Assembly (NCBI GenBank): GCA_045576335.1
Contig: JAZNGH010000029.1
Coordinates: 1 to 56,219, forward strand
Direction: 5' to 3'
Source: Scatosoma sp045576335
GTDB lineage: Bacteria > Bacillota > Clostridia > Christensenellales > Borkfalkiaceae
Length of the DNA: 56,219 nucleotides
A program made the position numbers and the translations under genes. Shown here piece by piece: positions 40,495 to 48,257 of this stretch. Below the pieces are notes generated by a model, which saw nothing but the letters and a program-made list of their open reading frames with translations, searched no databases and was not told the DNA's origin. Numbering within the stretch: the first letter of the stretch is position 1; the number at the start of each line of letters is the position of its first letter.

Positions 40495-42386
40495 CTTTGG
40501 AAGAAAACGGGCTTTCCGAAAGGGAAAAGGAAGAGGCAAAGGCGCGTGCGGAAGCGAAGCTCGCGGCAGAGGTGGTCGCGGACTTTGAAAAGCGGCGCGA
40601 GGAGCGACGGTCGGTGGAGAGCGGTTGGCTGCTCAATATGAATTTTTTGAGCGGCAATCAGTATTGCGATATTTCGCCGTTCGGCGGTGTAGTGGACGAG
40701 GATAAACGCTTTTATTGGCAGTCGCGGCGAGTGTTTAACCATATTGCGCCGACGGTGGATACGAGAATTGCCAAGCTGGAAAAATTGCGTCCTACTTTGA
40801 GCGTGCGCGCATTCTCGGACGAGGAAGGGGATTTGAAGGCGGCGAAGCTTGCGACGGGCGTGTTGCGCTACGCGCAAGAGCGTATCCGTTTTTCGGAAAC
40901 GGCGTCCAAGGCAATCGTTTGGTCGGAGTGTTGTGGCAGCGCGTTTTTCAAGGTGACTTGGGACGAGCGCGGCGGCAGACAAGTCGCGGTCGACGGCGAA
41001 GGCTTGCCCGTGTACGAGGGCGAAGTGAGCGTGGCGGCGGTGTCGCCCTTTGAGATCTATCCCGACCGATTGAACGCCGAGGGCTTGGAGGAGCTGGAAA
41101 GCCTTATCCACGCGCAAGCGGTGTCTACGCGGTACGTGTACGAACGCTTCGGGGTGAGTGTAGAAAGCGATAAGGGTTCGCTTTCGACCAGCTATTATTA
41201 CAGCGAGCCGTCGGCGGGAAAAGTGCCTACGGTGGGGGCAGGTATGAGTACAACGGCAGAGGACGGGGTGCTTTTGATTGAACGCTACACCAAGCCGAAT
41301 GCGGAAAATCCCAACGGGAAGCTGGAAATCGTGGCGGGCGGAAAGCTGTTGTTTTGCGGGGAATTGCCCTATGAGAACGGTGCGAGAGGGGAGCGCGTTT
41401 TTCCGTTCGTGAAGCAGGATTGTATACGCTTGCCCGCCGCGTTTTTCAGCGTGAGCGTGATAGACAGGCTGATTCCCGTGCAGAGGGCGTACAACGCCGT
41501 GCGAAACAGAAAGCACGAGTTTTTGAACCGTCTTTCGATGGGCGTGCTTACGGTGGAGGACGGCTCGGTGGATACAGACGAGCTGGCGGAAGAGGGGCTA
41601 TTGCCCGGGAAGGTGCTCGTGTACCGTCAGGGCGGAAAAGCACCTGAAATGCTCGATTGCGGGCAGATACCCGCCGAGTTTTCAGCCGAGGAGGAATGGC
41701 TGGAAAGGGAGTTCGCCTATATCAGCGGTGTGAGCGATCTTGCACAACATTCCACGCCCGCAAGGGTGACGAGTGCGACGGGGTTACAGCTCTTGCTCTC
41801 GCAAGACGAATCGCGTTTGGCGGCTACGATAGGAAGTATCGAATCCGCGGTCAAAGAGGTGGGCAGGCAGATTTTGCGGTTGTATCGGCAGTTTGCCGGC
41901 TCGGCAAGGTTGATGACGCTCACGGGCGAAAACAAGAAAACGCAAGTGTACTATTTTAACGCCGCCGACCTCGACGTGAGCGACGTGCAGTTTGAAACGG
42001 AGGACGCGCTTGCGCCCGAGGAGAAAAAGGCGGTGGTGCTGAAATTGTACGAGGCGGGGCTTTTGACGGACGAGGACGGCAGAATCTCCAACGAGAACAG
42101 ACGGCGCATTTTGGAGGCGTTCGGGTTTGGCAATTACGAAAACACGCAAGATATTTCCACGCTGCATATCGCCAAGGCGGGCGAGGAAAATTTGGAAATG
42201 CGGGGGAAGGCGTTGGAGGTGGACGAGTACGACGACCACGCTTTGCATATTACGGAGCATACGCGGTATTTATTGTCGGCGGAGTTCAAAAGGGCAAAAG
42301 AGCGCGAAACGCTGAAAAAGCGGTACGCGGCGCATATTAACGCGCATAAGCGCGCGGCGGAAAGCAAAAAAGAGGAGGATAGATAA
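40491..42386 (+). CDS. Phage portal protein (P22-like)
   Basis: 631-residue portal expected to form the dodecameric DNA entry ring. N-terminal region 'WLLNMNFLSGNQYCDISPFG' and 'RRVFNHIAPTVDTRIAKLEK' are typical of P22-type portals, as is the long C-terminal helical part with 'ALAPEEKKAVVLKLYEAGLL'. P22 gp1 is 725 residues. It starts inside the preceding gene and its stop overlaps the scaffold start by one base (TAATG). No frameshift or internal stop is present over 1.9 kb. Confidence 0.88.
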   Translation: MTLEENGLSEREKEEAKARAEAKLAAEVVADFEKRREERRSVESGWLLNMNFLSGNQYCDISPFGGVVDEDKRFYWQSRRVFNHIAPTVDTRIAKLEKLRPTLSVRAFSDEEGDLKAAKLATGVLRYAQERIRFSETASKAIVWSECCGSAFFKVTWDERGGRQVAVDGEGLPVYEGEVSVAAVSPFEIYPDRLNAEGLEELESLIHAQAVSTRYVYERFGVSVESDKGSLSTSYYYSEPSAGKVPTVGAGMSTTAEDGVLLIERYTKPNAENPNGKLEIVAGGKLLFCGELPYENGARGERVFPFVKQDCIRLPAAFFSVSVIDRLIPVQRAYNAVRNRKHEFLNRLSMGVLTVEDGSVDTDELAEEGLLPGKVLVYRQGGKAPEMLDCGQIPAEFSAEEEWLEREFAYISGVSDLAQHSTPARVTSATGLQLLLSQDESRLAATIGSIESAVKEVGRQILRLYRQFAGSARLMTLTGENKKTQVYYFNAADLDVSDVQFETEDALAPEEKKAVVLKLYEAGLLTDEDGRISNENRRRILEAFGFGNYENTQDISTLHIAKAGEENLEMRGKALEVDEYDDHALHITEHTRYLLSAEFKRAKERETLKKRYAAHINAHKRAAESKKEEDR

Positions 42387-43105
42387 TGGAAGAAAAGGAG
42401 AACGTTTACGGGGAAACGACGGGCACGGAGGAAGTTGCAGCGGCAAAGGCAGAGGAGAGGGAAGAAAAGCCTCAAAGGGAAAAAGCCTCGGCGGTGCTTG
42501 GAAAGTTTAAGGACGTGGACGCCCTTGCGCGGGCGTATGAAAGTTTGCAGGCAGAGTTTACTCGGCGAAGTCAACGCCTGAAAGCGTTGGAGCGCGCGAC
42601 GGAAAATTTCAAGGAAACTTCCAAGGAGGGGGACGAATCGGCGACGACGGTGGAAAAACTGCGTAAAAACGCCGAAACGGTAAAGGCAAAGCAACGGGCG
42701 TTCGACGGCTTCGTTGCGGAGCTGGAAAAGGCGAGTATACGCGCCGAAGCCCCGATTGCGGAAGAAGACGGGAAACCCGTTGCGGCGGAAAAAGTTGCGG
42801 TGGAAACGGTTGCAAACGGCGAAGAAAAGACGGAGGACGCGTTGACTTTGGGGGGACTTGGTTTGCCCGTCGCGGGAAGCCGTGAAAGCGCGGAGCTGTC
42901 TTCCGAGGAGCTGTTTGAACGGGCGAGCCGCGACGAGGGGGTGCGATTGAAAATCATCGGGGATTATTTGGCTTCGGTGGGAAAATCGGTCGCGCCCTTG
43001 ACGAGAGGGGGCGTGGGCGTGCCTACGCCGCCTATCAAAGCAAAAACCGTCGAAGAGGCGGGGAGCATGGCTTTGCGTTGGCTGAAAAGCGGCGCGAAAG
43101 CATAA
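42386..43105 (+). CDS. Phage scaffold-like protein
   Basis: 239 residues, acidic, predicted mostly helical and partly disordered, as expected of a capsid assembly scaffold. The segment 'LGKFKDVDALARAYESLQAE' followed by 'FTRRSQRLKALE' is common to scaffold or minor-head proteins placed just before the capsid gene. P22 gp8 is 303 residues. A structured mobile repeat begins 1 bp after its stop codon and separates it from the capsid gene, possibly changing the expression ratio of scaffold and coat. Confidence 0.75.
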   Translation: MEEKENVYGETTGTEEVAAAKAEEREEKPQREKASAVLGKFKDVDALARAYESLQAEFTRRSQRLKALERATENFKETSKEGDESATTVEKLRKNAETVKAKQRAFDGFVAELEKASIRAEAPIAEEDGKPVAAEKVAVETVANGEEKTEDALTLGGLGLPVAGSRESAELSSEELFERASRDEGVRLKIIGDYLASVGKSVAPLTRGGVGVPTPPIKAKTVEEAGSMALRWLKSGAKA

Positions 43106-43106
43106 A

Positions 43107-43280
43107 GGCTCTATCGCAACATTCGGTTGATTTTTGACGGAAAAATACTGTAAAATACGGCGCACAACGCTCGGTTAAAGACCGCAACGGGTATGCGCCC
43201 TCGCGTTGTGCTTGTCTTTCTTGTATTTTTCTTGTCAAACCGTGCGAAAACACTAATCAACCGCTTATTGCGACAAAGCC
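43107..43280. mobile_element. Structured mobile repeat, copy 2, inside the phage cassette
   Basis: 174 bp, roughly 80% identical to 22211-22383. Starts GGCTCTATCGCAACATTCGG and ends TTGCGACAAAGCC. Base pairs of the hairpin are kept by matched changes relative to copy 1 (for example ATAC/GTAT here against ACGC/GCGT). It is inserted directly behind the scaffold stop codon in an A-rich context; 30 bp follow before the capsid ATG, including an intact AAGGAG. Confidence 0.8.
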
Positions 43281-43310
43281 AAAAAAATTTATAAATAAGG
43301 AGAAAAAATT

Positions 43311-44483
43311 ATGATTACTATGGAAACTGCAGATAATGCATTAAAATCTTTTTACTTGGACGCTGTGACGGAGGCTTTGGATTATAAGACGAATCCGTTT
43401 TTGGCGCAAATTCAGCGTTCGACCTCGGATGTTGTGGGTAAGGACGTGAAAAAGCTCGTCAAATACGGCATCAACGGCGGTATTGCGGCGGGGAGCGAAA
43501 CGGGGAACTTGCCTGCTGCCGCGCCCAGCGATAAGCTCGTGTTTACCGCGACCTTGAAAAACCTGTACGGTACGATTGAAATTTCCGACAAGGCATTGCG
43601 CGCTTCGGCGAATAACGAGGGTGCGTTCGTCAATCTGCTTAACGACGAAATGCAGAATTTAATCAAGAGCGCGACCTTCAATTTCGGCAGAATGCTCTAC
43701 GGCGACGGCACGGGCTGTCTTGGCGTAGTGTTGATGACCGAGGCGGGGAACAAGGCGCAAATTTCCCAAGTCAACACTTTCGTTGAGGGTATGTTCGTAG
43801 ATTTCGTGGGTATGGACGGTGTAGACATTCCCAACGGGCAGAACTTTAAGGTCGTCGCCGTTGACCGCGCAAGCAAGAAAGTAACCTTCCAAGGCGGCGT
43901 GGATATTTTGGAAAATATCCCTATGGGCGCAATGGTGTACCTGCACGGCTCGAAGGATTACGAGCTTACGGGCTTGAAAGCCATTTTCGGCGACGGCGAG
44001 CTGTACGGCGTGGACAGAGAAGTTACGCCTGCCTTAAAGCCCTATATCCAAGAGGACGTCGGGGAAATTTCCGAGAGCGTTATTCAAAAAGCAATCGATA
44101 CGATTGAGGAAAATTCGGGCGGTAAGGTCAACTTTATCGTGTGCTCTTGGGGCGTAAAGCGCGCGCTTGCGGAATATTACAGAAAATTCTCCGTGGCGTT
44201 GCCTACCGTTGCGTTTGACGGCGGCTTTAAGGCGGTGAGCTTTAACGGTATTCCCGTGGTTGCCGACCGTTTCTGTCCCGAGGGTACGATGTATCTGCTC
44301 AATACCGACGATTTCAAAATCCACCAGCTTTGCGATTGGAAATGGTTGGAGGGCGAGGACGGCAAAATCTTGAAGCAGGTGCCGGGCAAACCCGTTTATA
44401 CGGCGACGCTCGTCAAATACGCCGAGCTGATGTGCGAACGTCCTAACGGTCAGGGTAAGCTTTCGGAAATCACCGAGGCGTGA
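43311..44483 (+). CDS. Phage major capsid protein
   Basis: 390-residue coat protein with HK97-like fold features: N-terminal helix, 'PAAAPSDKLVFTATLKNLYG' strand region, a spine-helix segment 'NEGAFVNLLNDEMQNLIKSA', and a C-terminal 'VPGKPVYTATLVKYAELMCE'. Length is close to P22 coat (430). The start could be ATG 43311 or ATG 43320; AAGGAG precedes the first. The gene is intact. It is followed by a GC-rich hairpin that may reduce downstream transcription, in line with a coat protein needed in excess. Confidence 0.88.
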   Translation: MITMETADNALKSFYLDAVTEALDYKTNPFLAQIQRSTSDVVGKDVKKLVKYGINGGIAAGSETGNLPAAAPSDKLVFTATLKNLYGTIEISDKALRASANNEGAFVNLLNDEMQNLIKSATFNFGRMLYGDGTGCLGVVLMTEAGNKAQISQVNTFVEGMFVDFVGMDGVDIPNGQNFKVVAVDRASKKVTFQGGVDILENIPMGAMVYLHGSKDYELTGLKAIFGDGELYGVDREVTPALKPYIQEDVGEISESVIQKAIDTIEENSGGKVNFIVCSWGVKRALAEYYRKFSVALPTVAFDGGFKAVSFNGIPVVADRFCPEGTMYLLNTDDFKIHQLCDWKWLEGEDGKILKQVPGKPVYTATLVKYAELMCERPNGQGKLSEITEA

Positions 44484-44523
44484 GCTTTTTTGGCTTAAAA
44501 AAGCGGGCGTAATATAAAAATGA

Positions 44524-44565
44524 GGCACCCGTGTATGCGTTGAGCGTAATACGGGTGCCGTTATT
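44524..44565 (+). terminator. Hairpin (possible partial terminator) after the capsid gene
   Basis: GGCACCCGT (44524-44532) pairs with ACGGGTGCC (44551-44559), 18-nt loop, followed by GTTATTT. The loop contains GTATGCGTTGA. The next gene's ribosome binding site begins at once (AAGGAGG), so transcription probably continues at a lower level. Confidence 0.55.
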
Positions 44566-44578
44566 TAAGGAGGTTAAA

Positions 44579-45130
44579 ATGACGGTTAAAGAAATTATTT
44601 TGGCGGGTGCGGGCGAGCTTGGCTTGAAAGATTGCGTCAAGGCGTACCTCGACGGTACGGACACGGCGGGCGCGGGGGAAACAGAAAGGCTGTTGGATTG
44701 CTTCAACCTCGTAGAAAACGAGCTTGCGCTCGATTATCTCCCGTTATACGCCGAGGAGGAGCTGGAAAGCGATTCGGGCGCGGTGTATTATTCCGAGCTG
44801 TCCAAGCGCGTGGTGCGCGTTTTGCGCGTGGCGGACGAGGGCGGGAATGCGCTTGCGTTTAAGCTGTTCCCCGAATATTTGAAAACGCAAGGCGGGAAAA
44901 TCAAGGTCGCGTATACCTACGCGCCGAACGCAAAAGGGATAGAGGACGAAAGCGATTATATCCTGCAAGCCTCGGTACGGCTCTTTGCGTACGGTATCGC
45001 GGCGGAATATTCGCTTGCCGTGGGCGCGTTTGAGGACGCCGCCGTTTGGGATAAAAAATACAAGGACGCGATTGCGGCGGCTTACCGTGCAAAGCCCAGC
45101 CGTAAGCTCCGTTCAAGGCGGTGGGCGTGA
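44579..45130 (+). CDS. Phage head-tail connector-like protein
   Basis: 183-residue protein behind a strong AAGGAGG. The middle part ('LLDCFNLVENELALDYLPLY', 'LSKRVVRVLRVADEGGNALA') resembles head-tail adaptor proteins that plug the portal. Its position after the capsid gene and its size fit P22 gp4 (166 residues). No lytic motif was recognised, although P22 gp4 itself has peptidoglycan-cleaving activity. Its stop overlaps the next start (TGATG). Confidence 0.6.
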   Translation: MTVKEIILAGAGELGLKDCVKAYLDGTDTAGAGETERLLDCFNLVENELALDYLPLYAEEELESDSGAVYYSELSKRVVRVLRVADEGGNALAFKLFPEYLKTQGGKIKVAYTYAPNAKGIEDESDYILQASVRLFAYGIAAEYSLAVGAFEDAAVWDKKYKDAIAAAYRAKPSRKLRSRRWA

Positions 45131-46509
45131 TGATTTTGAGTAAAACGCCGCTGAGAACGGCGGTCAGAGAGTATGAAAAGGCGTACGGCGGGTTTGCAAT
45201 CGGCGCGGGGAAGCAAGGCGAATTGCAGGGCCGCGCTTCCGAGTGTAAAAACTGTGCGTGCGAGAACGGCGTGATGCGCGTAGGAGTAGGTTTGCGGGCG
45301 GTGGAAGGCGCGCTCGGCGATAGCGTTCCGTTGCCTGTGAACTTGCCCGCGGCGCAAGCCTTTTTTACCCGTCGCGAAAGGACGGAGCAGGGAAGCTATA
45401 CGGAAAAATACGCAATGATCACGCAAAACGGCACGCTCTACGAATACGATGAAAGCACGAACGCGTGGACGAAAACGCTTTCCTTTGGCGAGCAAATGAC
45501 GCCGATTACGGCGTTTGCCGAAAGCAGGGATTTCGTGTGCTTGCTTGCGGGGGCTTCGGGCGTGTACGAGGTGAGCGCGACGGGGGCGGTGAAAACGGGG
45601 CTTTCGCGCGCGTCTACGATTGCTTGCTTTTATAAAAGTCGGGTGTTTTGCGCGGTCAAGCCCTTTTCGATTGCCTATTCCGCGCCCTTTGCGCCGACGG
45701 ATTTTGCCGAGAGTATCCACGACGGCGGGGAAATATGCCTGCCGTGCGAAAGGGGTGAAATCGTCGCTCTCGTGCCTTTCAAGGGAAAGCTGTGCATTTT
45801 GTACGAGCGCGGAGTTGCGTTCCTTTCTCTTGCGGGAACGGCGCGGGAGTTTGCGTTTGAGCAAATTCCCTATCACGGCGGCGCGATCGTCGGCGCGTCG
45901 GCGGGCGTGGTCGCGGTGGGCGGAGAAAAGCTCTTTTTCCTTGCGGACGACGGCGTGTATTGCTTTGATGGAAGCGAGGTCGCAAAGACCTGTACGAATT
46001 TGGAGATTTTGCCGAATTGGGGCATACAGGTATGCAATCACGCGGAGTTTGACGGGAAATATTTTGCCGTGTTTTACGATCGCGACGGGGTGAAAAGAGG
46101 CTTGGTTTTGGATAGTGATAGCGGCGAGGGGTATTACGCGTTCACGCCCGAGGGGGTGAGCGTAGTGGACGGCGAAGCGTGGTGCTTTGCGGACGGCAAG
46201 CTGCAAAAGCTGTGCGTAGGCGGGGCTTTGCCTGCAAACGAGGCTTGCGCGTTCCAAGCGACGACGGATTTTCAAACGGCGGGCTTGAAAACGCTGAAAG
46301 CGTTGACCTTTTACGGCGAGGGTGCGTTTACGGTCGAGGTGGAAAGCGTGCGCGGAGAAAGGCGGGGCGAGCTAACGGCGCAAAACGGCGAGGCGACGCT
46401 CAAAGTAGGGCTGCGCGGGGAAGTGTTTTCAATACGCGTGGCTTTGCAAAAGGGGGCGCGCTTGCGCGGAATACGGGCGCGGCTGCAACGCTTGGACGGC
46501 GTGAAATAA
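45130..46509 (+). CDS. Phage neck/tail-hub candidate with beta-propeller pattern
   Basis: 459 residues of mostly beta structure with repeats of the form 'KYAMITQNGTLYEYDESTNA', 'VALVPFKGKLCILYERGVAF' and 'GEKLFFLADDGVYCFDGSEV', suggesting a propeller, then a C-terminal jelly-like domain. Length and position match P22 gp10 (472 residues), the packaged-DNA stabilisation protein that is also propeller-like. Sequence similarity cannot be tested here, so the assignment rests on synteny and fold pattern. Frame intact over 1.4 kb; AAGGAGG for the following gene overlaps the end. Confidence 0.55.
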   Translation: MILSKTPLRTAVREYEKAYGGFAIGAGKQGELQGRASECKNCACENGVMRVGVGLRAVEGALGDSVPLPVNLPAAQAFFTRRERTEQGSYTEKYAMITQNGTLYEYDESTNAWTKTLSFGEQMTPITAFAESRDFVCLLAGASGVYEVSATGAVKTGLSRASTIACFYKSRVFCAVKPFSIAYSAPFAPTDFAESIHDGGEICLPCERGEIVALVPFKGKLCILYERGVAFLSLAGTAREFAFEQIPYHGGAIVGASAGVVAVGGEKLFFLADDGVYCFDGSEVAKTCTNLEILPNWGIQVCNHAEFDGKYFAVFYDRDGVKRGLVLDSDSGEGYYAFTPEGVSVVDGEAWCFADGKLQKLCVGGALPANEACAFQATTDFQTAGLKTLKALTFYGEGAFTVEVESVRGERRGELTAQNGEATLKVGLRGEVFSIRVALQKGARLRGIRARLQRLDGVK

Positions 46510-46519
46510 GGAGGTTGAA

Positions 46520-47011
46520 ATGACGATTGATATTATATCGTATACGGACGAGCAGTTTGCTTCGCTTTCCGAGGAGCAGCTCTTGGAGGTCAAGACGGCG
46601 CAACAGAAAAAGGATAAGCTGTCCGTGGCTTTGGAGGAGGATAAGGAGGCGGAAAAGCATCGCTTGCTCAAAAACGGCGTGTTTTTGTCGGGTGTTTGGG
46701 CGGCGTATTGCGCGAAGCTGGAAGCGGCTTACGAGCGGGAAGTAGAGGGGATTAGAGAGGCGTTGCTGTTTTATTTGCGCTTTTCGTCCCGTCCGTCGAA
46801 TGAGGTCACGGAGGGCGAAAGTCACCCGTACGAGGTCAATTACGCGTACACGATCGAGGAGCGTTTGACGATTGTAAAAACCTATTACGAAACGGCGTAC
46901 GACAGCGCGCGCGACCGTTTTGCCGCCTTTGCGGAGGACAAGGTCGCACCCGTGTATTTGGGCGAGGCGTATAAACCGCTGTACGATTATTTCTTGGCGG
47001 CGGTGGAATAA
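46520..47011 (+). CDS. Last phage-cassette protein, unknown
   Basis: 163-residue helical protein that I do not recognise. N-terminal 'YTDEQFASLSEEQLLEVKTA' continues as a long charged helix, and the C-terminus has 'IVKTYYETAYDSARDRFAAF'. In P22 the position corresponds to gp26 (tail needle), which is a 233-residue coiled coil; similarity is not evident. It could be an adaptor or decoration protein. AAGGAGG precedes the ATG, and a strong terminator follows 5 bp after the stop, so it closes the cassette. Confidence 0.65.
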   Translation: MTIDIISYTDEQFASLSEEQLLEVKTAQQKKDKLSVALEEDKEAEKHRLLKNGVFLSGVWAAYCAKLEAAYEREVEGIREALLFYLRFSSRPSNEVTEGESHPYEVNYAYTIEERLTIVKTYYETAYDSARDRFAAFAEDKVAPVYLGEAYKPLYDYFLAAVE

Positions 47012-47016
47012 TGGGG

Positions 47017-47043
47017 AACGGGGTGTGGAAACACCCCGTTTTT
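47017..47043 (+). terminator. Strong terminator closing the phage cassette
   Basis: AACGGGGTGT (47017-47026), GGAA tetraloop, ACACCCCGTT (47031-47040), then TTT. It isolates the cassette from dut. Confidence 0.92.
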
Positions 47044-47046
47044 CGT

Positions 47047-47075
47047 TTGCTTTTTAGCGGCGGATTTGGTATAAT
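47047..47075 (+). promoter_or_regulatory. Promoter of dut
   Basis: TTGCTT (47047-47052), 17-bp spacer, TATAAT (47070-47075). dut therefore does not depend on the phage promoter. Confidence 0.72.
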
Positions 47076-47106
47076 ATTGTCAAAAGAAAAAAGGAAGGTG
47101 CTTTTT

Positions 47107-47547
47107 ATGCCGAAAATTGCCGTTAAAAAATTGAACGAGAACGCCGTTTTGCCGACTTACGGGTCGGAATTTTCCGCGGGAGCGGATTTGTACGCGCTTT
47201 GCGACGAGGATATCGTGTTTGCTCCCCACGAAACCAAATTCGTGCATACGGGGCTTGCAATGGAGATACCGCAAGGGTATGCGGGATTGGTGTATGCGCG
47301 GAGCGGCTTGGCGTGCAAGCGTTCGCTTGCGCCTGCAAATAAGGTCGGCGTAATCGACGCGGATTATCGCGGGGAAATTATGGTGGGGTTACATAATCAC
47401 TCCGACCAAGAACAGAGAATTTCCCCCAAGGAGCGTATCGCACAGCTCGTCGTCACGCCCTTTTTGAAAGCGGAATTTGAGGAAGCGGATACGCTTTCCG
47501 AAACGGTCAGAGGCGTGGGCGGCTTTGGGAGCACGGGCACGAAATAA
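47107..47547 (+). CDS. dut: dUTP diphosphatase
   Basis: 146-residue trimeric dUTPase that hydrolyses dUTP to dUMP and keeps uracil out of DNA. The five conserved motifs are visible: 'YGSEFSAGADLYA', 'ARSGLACKRSL', 'GVIDADYRGEIMVGLHN', 'KERIAQLVVTPF' and the C-terminal P-loop-like 'RGVGGFGSTGTK'. Start is ATG 47107 with AAGGAAGG upstream. dut is often carried by phages, but the separate promoter and the terminator in front suggest it is a host gene. Confidence 0.95.
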   Translation: MPKIAVKKLNENAVLPTYGSEFSAGADLYALCDEDIVFAPHETKFVHTGLAMEIPQGYAGLVYARSGLACKRSLAPANKVGVIDADYRGEIMVGLHNHSDQEQRISPKERIAQLVVTPFLKAEFEEADTLSETVRGVGGFGSTGTK

Positions 47548-47556
47548 GGTGAAAGT

Positions 47557-48246
47557 ATGTCAATGAGAATGAGAAAAAAACGCAATTTCGAAGCGCGTAT
47601 GCAGGCGTGCGGAGATTTGCTGTTGGCGCAAGGCACGAACGGGATTTTGAATATGAAAGAAGCGGCGGAAAATTACCGCGCTCTGGTGGATTTTTCGCGT
47701 ACCTTTGGGAATGATAACCCCGTCGCTTTGGAAATCGGGTGCGGGAAGGGCGGCTTCGTGATCGCTATGGCGGAAAAGACAAGAAACGTCAATTTTCTCG
47801 CGCTCGAAAAGATGAGCAACGTCATTTTGACGCCTATGGAGGAAGTGAAAAAACGGGAAATCGGGAATATCCGTTTCTTAAATATCCGCGCGGAGTGCTT
47901 GCCCTGCTATATCCCCGAAAACAGTTTGGACGCAATCTATCTCAATTTTTCTACGCCTTTGCCCAAGCTTGGGTACGCCACGCAAAGATTGACGCACCGC
48001 AATTTTTTGGAGGTATATAAAAAGCTCTTGAAAAAGGGCGGGCGCATTTTGCAAAAGACGGACGATAGGGATTTTTTCGACTTTTCGTTGGAGGAGTTCA
48101 AGGCTTGCGGTTTTACAACGGAAAACGTGACCTACGACTTGCACGAAAATGGCAATCCCGAATGGAACGTGGTGACGGAATACGAGCAAAAATGGATAGA
48201 GCGGGGACTTCCTATCCACCGCTTGGAAGCAATCAATAACAAGTGA
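47557..48246 (+). CDS. trmB: tRNA (guanine-N7)-methyltransferase
   Basis: 229-residue SAM-dependent enzyme that methylates G46 in tRNA. SAM motif 'VALEIGCGKGGFVIAMAEK' (about 62-80), 'NFLALEKMSNVILTPMEEV', and the catalytic stretch 'YLNFSTPLPKLGYATQRLTH', which corresponds to the canonical NFPDPWPKxxHxKRRL region with PD changed to ST. The start lies 9 bp after the dut stop. TrmB in Firmicutes is often followed by unrelated transport genes, as here. Confidence 0.92.
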   Translation: MSMRMRKKRNFEARMQACGDLLLAQGTNGILNMKEAAENYRALVDFSRTFGNDNPVALEIGCGKGGFVIAMAEKTRNVNFLALEKMSNVILTPMEEVKKREIGNIRFLNIRAECLPCYIPENSLDAIYLNFSTPLPKLGYATQRLTHRNFLEVYKKLLKKGGRILQKTDDRDFFDFSLEEFKACGFTTENVTYDLHENGNPEWNVVTEYEQKWIERGLPIHRLEAINNK

Positions 48247-48257
48247 TAAAAAGAGAG

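Noticed and set aside
44524..44559. Small RNA or riboswitch in the hairpin after the capsid gene
   Set aside because: Only one 9-bp stem with a simple loop is present, and it fits a terminator or processing hairpin.
47107..47547. dut as part of the phage cassette
   Set aside because: A strong terminator and a separate promoter stand between the last cassette gene and dut, and dut is followed by trmB, a host gene.
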